This document shows positions 10,821 through 21,111 of a stretch of 64,000 nt of DNA, piece after piece. Source of the DNA: Piezodorus guildinii (lineage: Eukaryota > Arthropoda > Insecta > Hemiptera > Pentatomidae); NCBI GenBank assembly GCA_023052935.1, contig CM041298.1, forward strand, positions 18,025,371-18,089,370, given 5' to 3'. The position numbers and the translations under genes are program-made. The notes under the pieces were generated by a model. It was not told the origin of the DNA and searched no databases. It saw only the letters and a list, made by a program, of their open reading frames with translations. Within the stretch, counting starts at the first letter, position 1; each line of letters starts with the position of its first letter.

Positions 10821-11468
10821 TTGGGTTGTGTCACATGAAATGTCCGTTTTCAAGGTAAAGGATTTTTTATTAAAAATACGATATGAAAACAAGATAATTT
10901 TATTCAAATTATTTACCTTTTTTTTTCCCAACGTGACACCAACTTTTTTATCACCGAACTGAAAAAACGCACTTTTCACTTGATCATCATTTTCAAAAAG
11001 TTTTCCTTTGACGAAGTTGTCTAAATTCCTGAACAGGTGGTAATCTTTGGAGACAAGTCGGGAGAATATGGTGGGTGCGGAAGAACTTCGTAGCCCAGTT
11101 CTTTCAATTTTTGCACGATATATTTTGAAACATGGGTCTTGCTGCCGCTCAGTGAGATCATGAGGTACCTATGTATCGAGCTTTTTTACTTTCCCAATAC
11201 ACTTTAAATGCCTGGAAACGGTAGATGCACTTGCATTTAGTTGTGCTGAGAGTCCTTTAACTGTTTCGTAGGGGTTTCCTTCTACTGTATTTTTGAGGAC
11301 ATCGTTGTATATTACGGACGGAGATCTTCCTCGGGAAAAGTTTTCCAAGTTGGTATCCCCAGCTTAGAACAGCAACTTAGCAAACCAACGGCGAATGGTC
11401 CGTTCATTAACACTCCCTCCCCAAAATGCCTTGCAAATATTTCTAGCGGCCTCAGCTACTGAATGGAG
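10821..11468 (-). pseudogene. Internally deleted, truncated mariner (copy M2)
   Basis: The left end has the terminal repeat TTGGGTTGTGTCACATGAAA. On the minus strand it carries the helix-turn-helix half and the C-terminal half of a mariner transposase joined at the same deletion junction as M1, M3 and M4. The copy stops near 11468 within the region coding for AEAARN, so the N-terminus and the second terminal repeat are missing. Frameshifts are present. Confidence 0.82.
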
Positions 11469-11557
11469 AGATATGTATACATACGTATTCACTTATTTTA
11501 TCTCGACATTCAAATTAAGTTTATTCTTAATTACGTGTTTTTTGAGTACACATGAAC

Positions 11558-11867
11558 TAAAACCTGTACCACTACAACCCACTACGAAGAGTTTTGGGCT
11601 CAGTACATGTAGAGATTCGTACTGTTTCTAGGCCAACGGCCGTGCAATGACTTGTTTGGCCTTGATCGCGCTCAGCCGCCAGGTTCCTCCCCCCCTTTTT
11701 GGGTACCCATTTATAGAGGCTGGGTGTGCCCCAGGAGGGTCTCCATGCCCCAGATCGTCCCCAGCTGAAATACCAGAATAAATAATATTTCGCACACAGC
11801 CGAGATTCGAACCCAGGACCCGGAGCACAGTAGACTAGCGTTCTACCCACTAGACCACGCCGCTCCC
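11558..11867 (-). mobile_element. tRNA-derived SINE, family T, copy 1
   Basis: Read on the minus strand, it begins with a tRNA-like head: box A TGGTCTAGTGG (11847-11857) and box B GGTTCGAATCTC (11802-11813), at normal tRNA spacing. A ~230-bp body shared with 63.49-63.77 kb follows, including TTATTCTGGTATTTCAGC. The shared body and lack of a functional acceptor fold argue for a SINE and not a tRNA gene. A 103-codon open frame across it is incidental. Confidence 0.82.
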
Positions 11868-12052
11868 GAACTAACTTCTCCATATATACACACAGTCAAC
11901 CATTCTCACTTCACTTTGATATTTGTAGTTGTCAATGGTTGTATATGCAATGTTCCAGTAACTGTTAAATGCATTTATTTATTATAGGGAGTATATTTAT
12001 AGATAATATATTGTTGATCACTTAGTTTATTTATTAATTGTGTGTTATATAT

Positions 12053-12055
<3 letters not shown>

Positions 12056-12114
<59 letters not shown>

Positions 12115-12130
12115 TAAAATATATATATAA
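12056..12130. repeat. (TA)n microsatellite
   Basis: About 55 bases of uninterrupted TA followed by imperfect repeats. Confidence 0.95.
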
Positions 12131-12193
12131 AGCAAATAATTGATTATAACCTCAGTTATCGATTTAAAGTTTACGTGTAAGTAATTAAAGATA

Positions 12194-13024
12194 TCTGGTG
12201 CGGGCAACGCACGACTTTCACTTAGCACTGTTTTAAAAATCGATTAAAGAATTTTCAAATACAGTTAGAGATACAAACGATTGAAACCATTAAAGAATTA
12301 ATTAAATTGAATTTCTATAGAAACATATGTTTTATTATATAATTGATTATATTATTATCTAAAATAACCAGTTAGTTTTATCGGATTCTCATCACTGTTT
12401 ATTAACTTCAACAAGCTTGTGTATAAGATAATATTTTTTCAAAAATCTTTAGCTTTCCAACGGTATGTATATTAGTACCCCTGTGTTCAAAAATTGCATT
12501 TAAAAATATGTTTGCACTTTTCTCCTTTAGTTGTTTATTGTTTTCGCTCAACTTGCATATTTAGCTGTTATTTATCAATGCTAATAAGAGAAGACTTTAG
12601 GAGAAAAAAATTTATAATATCGACATTTAAGCACTGTCAGACTATTTCAGTCAGAATGAAACTTACATCATATAAAAGCCCATCATATCTTACATCGATA
12701 TAGCGAGTTTAATCAAAATCGTTAGAGCCGTTTTGGGGAAAATCCTAAAGAGGTGCAAAATGCATGGTGTAAAGTACATCTTCCGTCAGCTGATTTTGAT
12801 GAAAACAATTTTTGTAACAACTCAGGTGTATAGTTGCCTTAACTACGAAATTGCAGTTTTACAGAACTTTTCGTTTTCTCCCGGGAGTTACCACACACAC
12901 AGACCTTTTTGCGGACTCAGAAGCCCCTAAAACGTTTATTTCCGTTGAAAACTGGAATTCGAAAATTTTTTACGATCGCAATACTTTCCCTTACTACATA
13001 TTACATATATAGTTAAGTGAAAGT
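12194..13024 (+). mobile_element. Family C repeat, copy 2, both ends present
   Basis: Left end TCTGGTGCGGGCAACGCACG, then ACTTTCACTTAG; right end TTACATATATAGTTAAGTGAAAGT. Internal landmarks are TTTCCAACGGTATG, AAGCACTGTCAGACTATTTC, CATCGATATAGCGAGTTTAA and ACGATCGCAATACTTTCCC. At about 830 bp this is one of the few copies with both ends and no insertion. It has no coding potential. Confidence 0.8.
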
Positions 13025-13424
13025 AAAATATGTAAAGCCATTAATTAACAACATTTATGTCTATTTATATTAAAATATACTATAGCTATTGAATGGCCAG
13101 GATCTATTTCTAAGGAGAGTCCTTCAAAAAAAAAAAAAAATCTAGCTATCTTTTTTTCTATCTATATTTAAAAATTATAAGGAAATAATAACTACTAAAG
13201 ACCTCGAGTGAGATTATACGACACAGCTCCAAACATGTCAGAGATCCACAGCTACCCTTGACCAAAATCCGCTTGACAACCGAAGACGCAGTTAAAACCT
13301 TTTCCAATATCTTTTGTTTAAATATTCACAGCACACACTTTGCTCTAATAGAGTCTGTTCTATTCTTAGCCCATTTTCTTACTTATGTCTGTTCCTTGTT
13401 CTATTTAAATCCGTTGCAAAATAA
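13025..13424. other. AT-rich spacer
   Basis: No recognised gene; a poly(A) run lies at 13126-13140. Confidence 0.5.
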
Positions 13425-14155
13425 TACAACTAAATACAAGTATGTTAATAAAAACCGGAAATAGGACTTGAATTAAATACCGATAAGACGAAATATATGA
13501 TTAGTAGCGGAAACGCTGGCGATCTTGGTAATATTCATGTATCAGGCATACTTTTGAACACGTAGAGAAATTCAAGTATTTAGGTTCAATGATAACAAGA
13601 AAAAACAAATCCAGGAATAAATAAAGTGCCGGATAAAGGTGGGAAATGCGTGTTATTATTCAGTTGCTAAGTTAATTAGTTCGGGCTTCTATCTAAAAAC
13701 TTAAAGGTTAGAAGTTATAAAACTATTATTCTTCCGACGGTTCTTTACGTATGTGAAATGTGGCCGCTTCTTTTGAAGAATGAACAACGGCTTAAGGTTT
13801 TCGAAAATAAGGTACTGCGTAAAATATTTGGTCCGAAGAGAGATGAGGCCACTGGGGAGTTTAGAAGGTTGCACAACGCGGAATTGCGGAGTTTGTACCT
13901 CTGTGAATATAATTGAGTTGATAGCATCGCGGAGACTCAAATGGGTGACTAAAGATGTTGGACTCGGTGAGGATCGGATTCCGAGAATGTTAGTATTCGC
14001 TAATCCGACTGGTAGGCGTTCGAAAGGTAGGCCAAAGGGAGGATTGCGTTAAGGCTGATCTCGGGGGCTTGGGCTAGAATGATGAACATTGGACGAGTAT
14101 GTGTAGGCGGAATTTAGTGGTATCGGCATCGAACCATCGGGTTAGCTAAGCCTAT
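13425..14155 (+). pseudogene. RTE-type LINE 3' fragment (family F copy 1)
   Basis: Encodes, with frameshifts, the end of an RTE-type polyprotein: LELNTDKTKYMISS near 13465-13505, FKYLGSMITR near 13572, LKVFENKVLRKIFGPKRDEA near 13790-13850, and RIPRMLVFANPTGRRSKGRP near 13975-14035. The arrangement (LRVFE..VLR.IFGPKR, then RRLKW, then GRPKRRWED) is typical of insect RTE elements. The element ends AAGCCTATTACTATTA and runs into a TA microsatellite. No intact frame remains. Confidence 0.82.
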
Positions 14156-14158
14156 TAC

Positions 14159-14159
<1 letters not shown>

Positions 14160-14210
<51 letters not shown>
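14160..14210. repeat. (TA)n microsatellite
   Basis: Uninterrupted TA repeats immediately after the RTE 3' end; possibly an expanded RTE tail. Confidence 0.93.
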
Positions 14211-14215
<5 letters not shown>

Positions 14216-14361
14216 ATTACTTCTTTGAGGGGTTAGATTCATTGTTATTATAAATTATACTCAAATTTCTTAAAATATTAAAAGGTTATTTGAAAAAAAA
14301 ATGATGCAGTATTACTACACTAGATCAAGGTTGACGTCAAAGCAGATAATTTGGTTATAAT

Positions 14362-14510
14362 TATGCGCAACCGCCAGGTTTTTTTTTCCCCTCAAACGGA
14401 TTATGGTCTCTAGACCCCAGAGACAATAAAACCGAATTATCTTGCCACAGCCAAAATCGAACCTAAAGCGTAGCAGCATATTACCTTATTGCTGAACTAT
14501 CTCAAATTAT
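14362..14510 (-). mobile_element. Diverged SINE fragment, probably family T
   Basis: Matches the family T order on the minus strand: tRNA-like box B region (CAAAATCGAACC on the plus strand near 14450), then GGTCTCTAGACCCCAGAG and AACCGCCAGG. It is strongly diverged and shortened. Confidence 0.5.
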
Positions 14511-15075
14511 AACAAATATTGTGCAAAGTCGAGAATATTTTTCTAGAATTCAACTAGTTTTCGGTTTCATGAAATTTAAAAGAAAAATAGAATATTATGG
14601 AATTATTATCCATCGAATGTACAATGGATTATAATGGAAATATAATAGTAAGTTGTTCAAGCATAATTTTTTAAAACTTACAAATTTGAATTTGTTCCAA
14701 TTTAAATAAATAAAGGAAAAAAAAAGAAAAGAAAAATTTTATATGTTCAAGCTAACTTATAAGAAATGCGACTCCTAAAAAAAAGTTATTATTGATTTTC
14801 GAGATCAAGACAACGCGATGAACAAAGTGCAAAAAAATAAATAAATAAATCATTTTATATGGTCGTCACAACTAATGAGAGATGTGATTCCCCGATAACT
14901 CAGTTATTATTGATGATAGAGAAAAAATATAAGGTTTTCTAGAATTTTATTTAATGAAAAGAAAAGAATAGGAAATAAAATAGTAACGCAGTCTAGTATA
15001 AACGCTTTTGTTAAATTTTATTTCCAATAATGAACCTTTACAATCGACCAAAAAAAAAAAAAAATTTAACTTCCT
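14511..15075. other. AT-rich stretch, unassigned
   Basis: Poly(A) runs and no supported gene. Confidence 0.5.
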
Positions 15076-15380
15076 TCTAAATTCGAGGGCTTACGTTTCA
15101 TGGTGCGTGGAACCCGAATAGATAATTACAAAAAAATCTATTTCTGCTATATAATAAATAAATATAAAAGCTATTTAATATATTAGTGTTATTTCATAGA
15201 GGATTAAATTATCTAAACAATGAAAAAAAAAATCATAGAATTTGGTTTAGAACTAGCCGAGATATAGCATTTTGAAATTAACAGTGGTGCTGTGCTATAA
15301 ACTTAATTGCCTATATACATCTTTATCAACAGTTATTTGGAAATTATAATACATTGTGTAATAATTTGCAGCGTTTTTTA
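15076..15380 (+). repeat. Family E repeat, copy 1
   Basis: Shares GAGGGCTTACGTTTCA, CTAGCCGAGATATAGCATTT and a right end TGTGTAATAATTTGCAGCG with 58.87-59.15 kb (same strand). Shorter copies of the right end occur inverted at 35.42-35.51 and 41.77-41.85 kb. It is non-coding and unclassified. Confidence 0.7.
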
Positions 15381-15486
15381 TGAATGACACCACATTTAAA
15401 TTGCACCCGCACGAGGCAAGTATTGGTGACCTTGTTTTATAAATTAATACTCTTAGACGATTAAAAGGCTTTTAAGAATTTAGACA

Positions 15487-16528
15487 GCCTTCCTCGATGT
15501 AGAAAGGCCTTTGACTAAGTATGGCACCCGGGATTGCTTTACAAACTCCGAAAATCCTTCCCCTAGAACATCCTCATCATCGAGTCTACCTCAGCGATAG
15601 ATCCTTCAAAGTAAATCACAATAATTCCTATTCCTCCATTTTTACTCAGCATGCTGGTGTTCCTCAGAGCAGTATTTTTGGACCATTTTTTACACATTCT
15701 TCACAGCTGATATCCCAACGCATCCTTCCATTTTCCTTTATACTTATGCTGATGACACTGTGCATTGTCAATCAATATTGATCCCACTATTGCCTCTCAA
15801 ACCCTTCAATCCCACATCAGAATTATTGAAGTATAGTGTCAGAATTAGGGGGATAAAAATAAATACCAATAAATCCCACAAATAACCTTCACCCTGAGTC
15901 ATAAACCGATGACATCCTGCCATCAGTTTCCTTCAATAACACTCCGCTTGTCCCAGTCGAACAGATCCGAGACAATTCAACAGGAGTAACATTAACCCTT
16001 ACTCCTGTTGAACAAATCCAATACCGAGGACTCCATCTGGACAAACGTCTTACTTGGAATCCTCACACAGACTGAAACGACAAAAACTTTCTGAACAACG
16101 CTAACCTTCCACTTACAACAAAAGATCGTCTACATACTATCATAAGACCTATCTGGACCTCCGTAGTTGAGCTTTTGGACTCTAAACTATGAAACTCTTC
16201 CCGTATCCAATCCTTACAATTCAAAATCCTTAAGCTCCTTACTTTGTCACAAATAAAATCATCCACAAAGACCTTAAGGTCTTGGCCGAACCAGATACCA
16301 CTCCCTTCATGACAAATCCGTTCCCACTCTAATCCACGAGTTTCTAACCTTGCCATCTCAACAATCCCGATAATCTCCCGAGTCTGAAAGATATGCCCCG
16401 AGACCTTCTGTAAGCATAGATTTTGGAGATCTGCAATGGCAATATCTCTACATGTGAATCATGACAGTATAATCTTGTATCACATTTACTGAATGTATTT
16501 TATAGTACAGTTGTAAATATATATATAT
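15487..16528 (+). pseudogene. Jockey-type LINE (family B), longest but degraded copy
   Basis: Direct repeats AGAATTTAGACA at 15475-15486 and 16529-16540 flank a 1042-bp copy. It starts within the catalytic core of reverse transcriptase (AFLDVE of motif A near 15488), continues through the region of motif B (HAGVPQSSIFGP) and the YADD region near 15745 (shifted), then thumb and C-terminal sequences, and ends ACAGTTGTAAATATATATAT. Motif A therefore places family B in the Jockey clade. The frame is broken many times, and a ~50-bp stretch near 15960-16005 partly repeats the VEQI segment. Confidence 0.85.
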
Positions 16529-16540
16529 AGAATTTAGACA

Positions 16541-17065
16541 ATTGTTTTTTCTTTCGAAATTTTAATTTTGCTGCTGTTATCTTCTGTTAGTTTCAAGACA
16601 TTGGCTGTCACGATCCCCCAGGATTACCTGGAATAATCTCCACGAGCTAAGCGTGGACGTTAATAGTAAAGAGGCCTGGAGATTAAGGATGGTTAGTCTC
16701 TCCTTTGAAGTTTATCCTGAAAGAGGTTCTGGAGTAGTCTTCATCAGCGGGGTACCAACTGAATTTTAATTATTTGTTAATCAGGGCGTCCTGGTATAAT
16801 ATCCTCAGCGCTTCGTAGATAAAGAGAGTGTATATTGCATAATATTATCAACTGCATCGGAGATATAAGTCTCCGTAAGATTATTGTTTGTTAATCTACA
16901 AAGGCTTTCTATTAAACGAAACATCTGACGCGGCAAGTTGTGCTTTTTTTACATCTCTTGATACTACTTATACCTGCCATGAATATTGTAACAAAGAAAT
17001 ATTTAAAGATTTCAATAGAAAAATTTTGTTTCGAAATAAAATGTATATCTATATAGAGTAAAACT
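16541..17065. other. Unassigned; possible LTR-like block
   Basis: 16606-16935 begins TGTCACGATCCCCC and could end ...ACGCGGCA, the TG...CA pattern of LTRs. The bases on either side (TTGGC and AGTTG) are not a duplication and no second copy exists here, so the assignment is weak. Confidence 0.3.
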
Positions 17066-17069
17066 CTAA

Positions 17070-18722
17070 GTCACTACATGTTACATTTACACTTAGACGC
17101 GGAACCTGCCCTTCAGTTTACATAGACAATCACCCTTTACCGCAATCGAATACAGTAACTTACTTGGGTCTAATTTTTGACAAAAGAATGACAAGGGACC
17201 GACACGTCAAGAAAAAACGTAAAACTCTAAACTTTCGAATCTGACTATTATATTCGATACTGTTGGGTTGTTCACATGAAACGTCCGTTTTTATAGTTTC
17301 TGAAATACATAAAGGATTTTGCAGGTCTCCGTTGTTTTCTTCCGAATGTTTACATATTTAAAGTAAACAGTTACTAATACTCTACCTTTGTATTATAAAC
17401 ATTGGCTTCCCAATCAATTACTCACTTTTTAGTATACCTCAAAATATGAACATGGAAACACGCGATTTTCGAGTAATATTTTTGTACGAGTTTAATTAAA
17501 CTCGGCCATTCAGCAGCTGAGGCCGCTAGAAATATTTGGAAGGCGTTTGGGGAAGGAAGTGTTAATAAACGGACCATTCGCCGTTGGTTTGCTAAGTTTC
17601 CAGCTTAGGATACCGACTTGAAAAACTTGCCCCGAGGAAGACCTCCGTCCGTAATAGACAACTATGTCCTCAAACATACAGTAGAAGGAAAACTCCTACC
17701 AAACAGTTAAAGGACTCTCAGCACAACTAAATGCAAGTGCATCTACCGTTTCCAGACATTTAAAGTGTATTGGGAAAGTAAAAAAGCTCGATACATGGGT
17801 ACCTCATGATCTCATTGAGCGGCAGAAAGACTCCAGGATTCAAAACATACCGTGCAAAAATTGAAAGAACTGGGCTACGAAGTTCTTCCGCACCCACCAT
17901 TTTCTCCCGACTTGTCTCCAACAGATCCACCACCTGCTCAGGAATTTAGACAACTTCGTCAAAGGAAAACATTTTGAAAATTATGATCAAGTGAAAAGTG
18001 CGTTTTCAGATTTTGTTTCACTTCATAGCTCAAAGTTTTTCAGTTCGGGGATAAAAAAGTTGGTGTCACGTTGGGAAAAATGTGTAGAAATAGAAGGTAA
18101 ATACTTCGAATAAAATTATCTTGTTTTCATATCGTATTTTTAACAAAAATCCTTTACCTTGAAAACGGACATTTCATGTGACACAACCCAATACATAGAC
18201 ACTCTAAATCACCCATTAGACAGAAACTTAACGTATGTACTTATTTAATAAAACCTATATGGACTTGTGCTTGCCAAATTTACGGACCAGCTAAAAAGAC
18301 ACACATTTAAAAGAACAAACCTTTTAATCCAAATTTTTAAGACTAGCAACGAACTCTCCATCGTATGTTTCAAACGATAACCTTCATACCGGCCTACTTA
18401 TTCAAACTACAACAAACCACATACGATTGACTTACAAACGATTTCACGACTAAGTACATAAAGTGCTAACAAATTTGTTCAAAACACGGATACAACTGAC
18501 ATACCTAACGTAACTCGGAGTAGTAAGGAGTTGGATGAAAGACCTGCTGACCTGAAAATGCTGTTGTGCTTAATGTCAGGAGGATGCGTCACTGGGTGCT
18601 GTCTCCCTCATGTCTAATCATACCATGTTTTTCATATTTGTGAAATACAACCCATTTGCTTATTGTATTTATTTAACAGATGCAAATATTGAGTTAAAAA
18701 TAAGAGTATAACAAAAATAAAT
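17070..18722 (+). pseudogene. Second Jockey-type LINE fragment (family J), split by a mariner
   Basis: Left part (17070-17262) encodes FTLRRGTCPSVYIDNHPLPQ and VTYLGLIFDKRMTRDRHVKK. The right part (18192-18720) resumes with HPLDRN/ SPIRQKLNV-like text, then IKPIWTCACQIYGPAKKTHI. This order (reverse transcriptase thumb, then the C-terminal KPIWTYG..LWG motif) is characteristic of Jockey elements. The frame is interrupted by stops and by mariner M3 at 17263-18191. The 3' end is A-rich (18690-18722) and abuts a family B copy. Confidence 0.72.
17263..18191 (+). pseudogene. Internally deleted mariner (copy M3)
   Basis: A 929-bp element with ends TTGGGTTGTTCACATGAAAC and ...TGTGACACAACCCAA. The right flank is TA and the left is TG, so the left target base has probably mutated. 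The transposase start (MNMETRDFRVIFLYEF, near 17447), helix-turn-helix half and C-terminal half are present with frameshifts. The deletion junction (TGAGCGGCAGAAAGACTCC) corresponds to M1. The element sits in the middle of a Jockey coding remnant. Confidence 0.87.
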
Positions 18723-19569
18723 TTTTCTACCTATGCTGATGACACCTGTGTGTTATCAGTTCATAGAGATCCATTTGTTGCTTCAAATACCCTTCAAGCC
18801 CACATCAAAGACCTAGAAGTATGGTGTCAGAACTGGAGAATAAAAATAAATTCCAACTAATCCCATCAAATAACCTTTACCCTTCGCCGTAAACCTTTGA
18901 CTTCCTGCCCTAAAGTATCCTTTAATAACACTCAACTAGTTTCTGTTGAACAGATCCGATACCTAGGACTTCTTCTTGACAAAGGCCTAACTTGGAATCC
19001 ACATACACGACTAAAACGACAAGAAACTGCTCGCCGCTTTAGGCTACTTCAACACTTACTAGACAAACGATCAAACCTTCCTCTTAACTACAAAAGGCTC
19101 ATCTACATGACTATTATAAGACCAATCTGGACTTACAGAGTAGAGCTTTGGGACTCTACTAAACCATCAAATTCTTCCCGCATCCAATCCTTACAATACA
19201 AAATCCTTCGTAAAATCCTCAACGCTCCTTACTTTGTCACGAATAAACTTATCCATAAAGACCTTAATGTTCCCTATGTTACTGATTTGGCCCGGACCAG
19301 GTATCAATCCTTTCATGACAAACTCCATTCTCACTCTAACCTACTAGTTTCAATCCTTTCTTCCTCTTCAATTCCGGATAATCCTCCAAGGCGCCTGAAA
19401 AGGAAATGGCCCCGAAACCTTCTAGTTTAAAATATTTTTAGAGTGCTCCCACTGGGTAGTGTCTCTACATGTTTTTCATGACAGTTTTGTATATTACCAT
19501 CACATTTACTAGATGTATTTTTATTTAATACAGTTGTAAATATCAATAAATATGTATAAAAAAAAAAAT
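18723..19569 (+). pseudogene. Jockey-type LINE (family B), well-preserved 3' copy
   Basis: Begins at the codons for STYADDTCVLS (YADD catalytic motif near 18730) and runs in one frame to the stop after RRLKRKWPRNLLV at 19430, apart from a single in-frame TAA at 18858-18860. The 177-codon stretch from 18897 covers the thumb and C-terminal domain (SVEQIRYLGLLLDKGLTW; IIRPIWTYRVELWDSTKPS). The 3' UTR ends ACAGTTGTAAATATCAATAA followed by an A-rich tail. The target duplication is obscured by A/T-rich flanks. It is 5'-truncated and cannot be autonomous. Confidence 0.85.
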
Positions 19570-19571
19570 TC

Positions 19572-20495
19572 AAAGTGCCCCCTTTTGCCTTTACACAGAA
19601 ATTTAATCTCCTTTGCCTAACATCAATAGTAGCACGCAGCACTTCTGAGGAAAGTGCTCAACTGGTCGGTCCAGAGATTGTTTTAGGCTTTTTAAGTGCT
19701 TTCCAAGGATTAAAGAAGCTTGGAGAATGCTCTAAGCTAGTTTAATCTCATTCGATTAAAAATAAATACTTTTGTTTTAGTTTCAAAGAAAAAACATGAG
19801 TGTCTTTGAAATTTATTTGTAATTTCAAGGCATTAATGGAAAAACAAATTTATAACCTTTGATATGTGGCATGCTATCCAGTTCTAACCAAAGCCGGTAA
19901 TCTGGTGGGTTGAGATCAGGGTTTTCTGATAGCTAATTCAAGCCAGAGATGGACACTGAAATATTCTTTTGCAATTTGACCTAGCCTCGCGAGTTGGAGT
20001 GGAACCCTGCTGGAAAACTTCTTGAGTTTCAACAAACACAGTATCATTTAGAGGCTTGACAACAGGTTCTAAAATATCGCTCTGTTAGTTCTCACTATTT
20101 TTAACGAAAATGAAGCTTTGTGGTGCCATCAAAGCAAACACCTCACCAAACCATCACTGAGAAAGTGTAATGATATTTTTTCCACTCTTCAAATGACTTT
20201 CTGGGCTTCTTTAGAGCGTTTGAACTCAACGATCATTTTTTAGATTAAAATTCTCTTGGATTGTTTGAACATTTTTTCATCGCTAAACAAAATATTTCGA
20301 TAAAGACCTTTGATGTAACTGCCAAGGAGCTCTTCGCATCTATACTTTATATTTTGTTTTGGGAAAATGGTTAGCCTTTGTCCTGTCGTTCTTCGAAATG
20401 CGCCCATCCTAAGGACACTTTTAATAAGCAAGACATGGTTTGTTTTTTACGAATGGGATTTCTGATCCAAACAGCCTTACAAAAACTTTATATTA
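19572..20495 (-). pseudogene. Decayed Tc1/mariner-superfamily transposase
   Basis: The minus strand encodes, in several frames, the ordered hallmarks of an IS630/Tc1/mariner transposase: NILFSDEKMF (first catalytic Asp region, near 20275), HKASFSLKIVRTN, VVKPLNDTVFVETQEVFQQG (second Asp region, with G where Asp is expected, near 20040), NP-LNPPDYRLW (third acidic region, near 19900), and VLRATIDVRQRRLNFCVKAKGG at the C-terminus near 19575. Many stops and frameshifts are present. It is a different family from M1-M6. A fragment of it recurs at 23.31-23.46 kb. Confidence 0.78.
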
Positions 20496-20539
20496 ACTTG
20501 TACGTTTTATTTTATTAAATATTATATTTATTATAATCG

Positions 20540-20998
20540 TGTGCTTTTCAACGATATATAATACTTCTATGTTACTACTGATATTTAGGAATATTTTTTT
20601 TTGGAAAATTTATTTTTCCTTCCTAAACAAAAGCTAAATTACAGTGTACAATATTTTACTCATGGATAAATTTTAGTAAAAACTGTAACAAAACCAAAAC
20701 CCGTCCAGTTGTTTAGAAGGAGTTCGCGGAAAGCAAGAATCGCTGTGTCGTTTTAAATTTATACGTTATATACAGAGAGATATTATTAGCACGAGGCCAT
20801 GATCTTTATAAAAGATTCTTTAAGAATGTTCGAAGAAAAGATAACCAGATTAGGATAACAATCCGGTGTTACACGTGTATTGGATACCAAATTCGTTTAA
20901 CTTAAATATTTACCCGTTTTTTATGAATATTAACAAGATGATATGGTTTATTCTTTCGAATCTACAACGTTAAAGGTACTTTAGAAGAAGAAAATAAT
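20540..20998 (+). repeat. Family C fragments, copy 3
   Basis: Two blocks match family C: 20545-20590 (CAACGATATATAATACTTCT) and 20880-20998 (GGATACCAAATTCG... to TTAAAGGTACTTTAGAAGAA). The intervening 20640-20880 is unassigned and may be an old insertion. Confidence 0.55.
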
Positions 20999-21007
20999 AT
21001 AATAAAA

Positions 21008-21110
21008 AGGCTTTTGATAATTGCTGTTCTCTTATTAAAAGTTAATAAGTACGCACTTTATTTCACAAGGCGTAGGGTAGGGAGGGGGAATGGTGTTCAC
21101 TTAAGAAAAA
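21008..21110 (+). repeat. Family D short repeat, copy 1
   Basis: The stretch GGCTTTTGATAATTGCTGTT to GGTGTTCACTTAAGAAAAA is found inverted at 61268-61376. It adjoins the left end of a family C copy. No coding function seen. Confidence 0.65.
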
Positions 21111-21111
21111 A

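Noticed and set aside
11572..11883. 103-codon minus-strand open frame
   Set aside because: It lies wholly in a tRNA-derived SINE (family T) and is incidental.
16606..16935. TG...CA block as a solo LTR
   Set aside because: No target duplication, no second copy and uncertain ends; kept only as a note.
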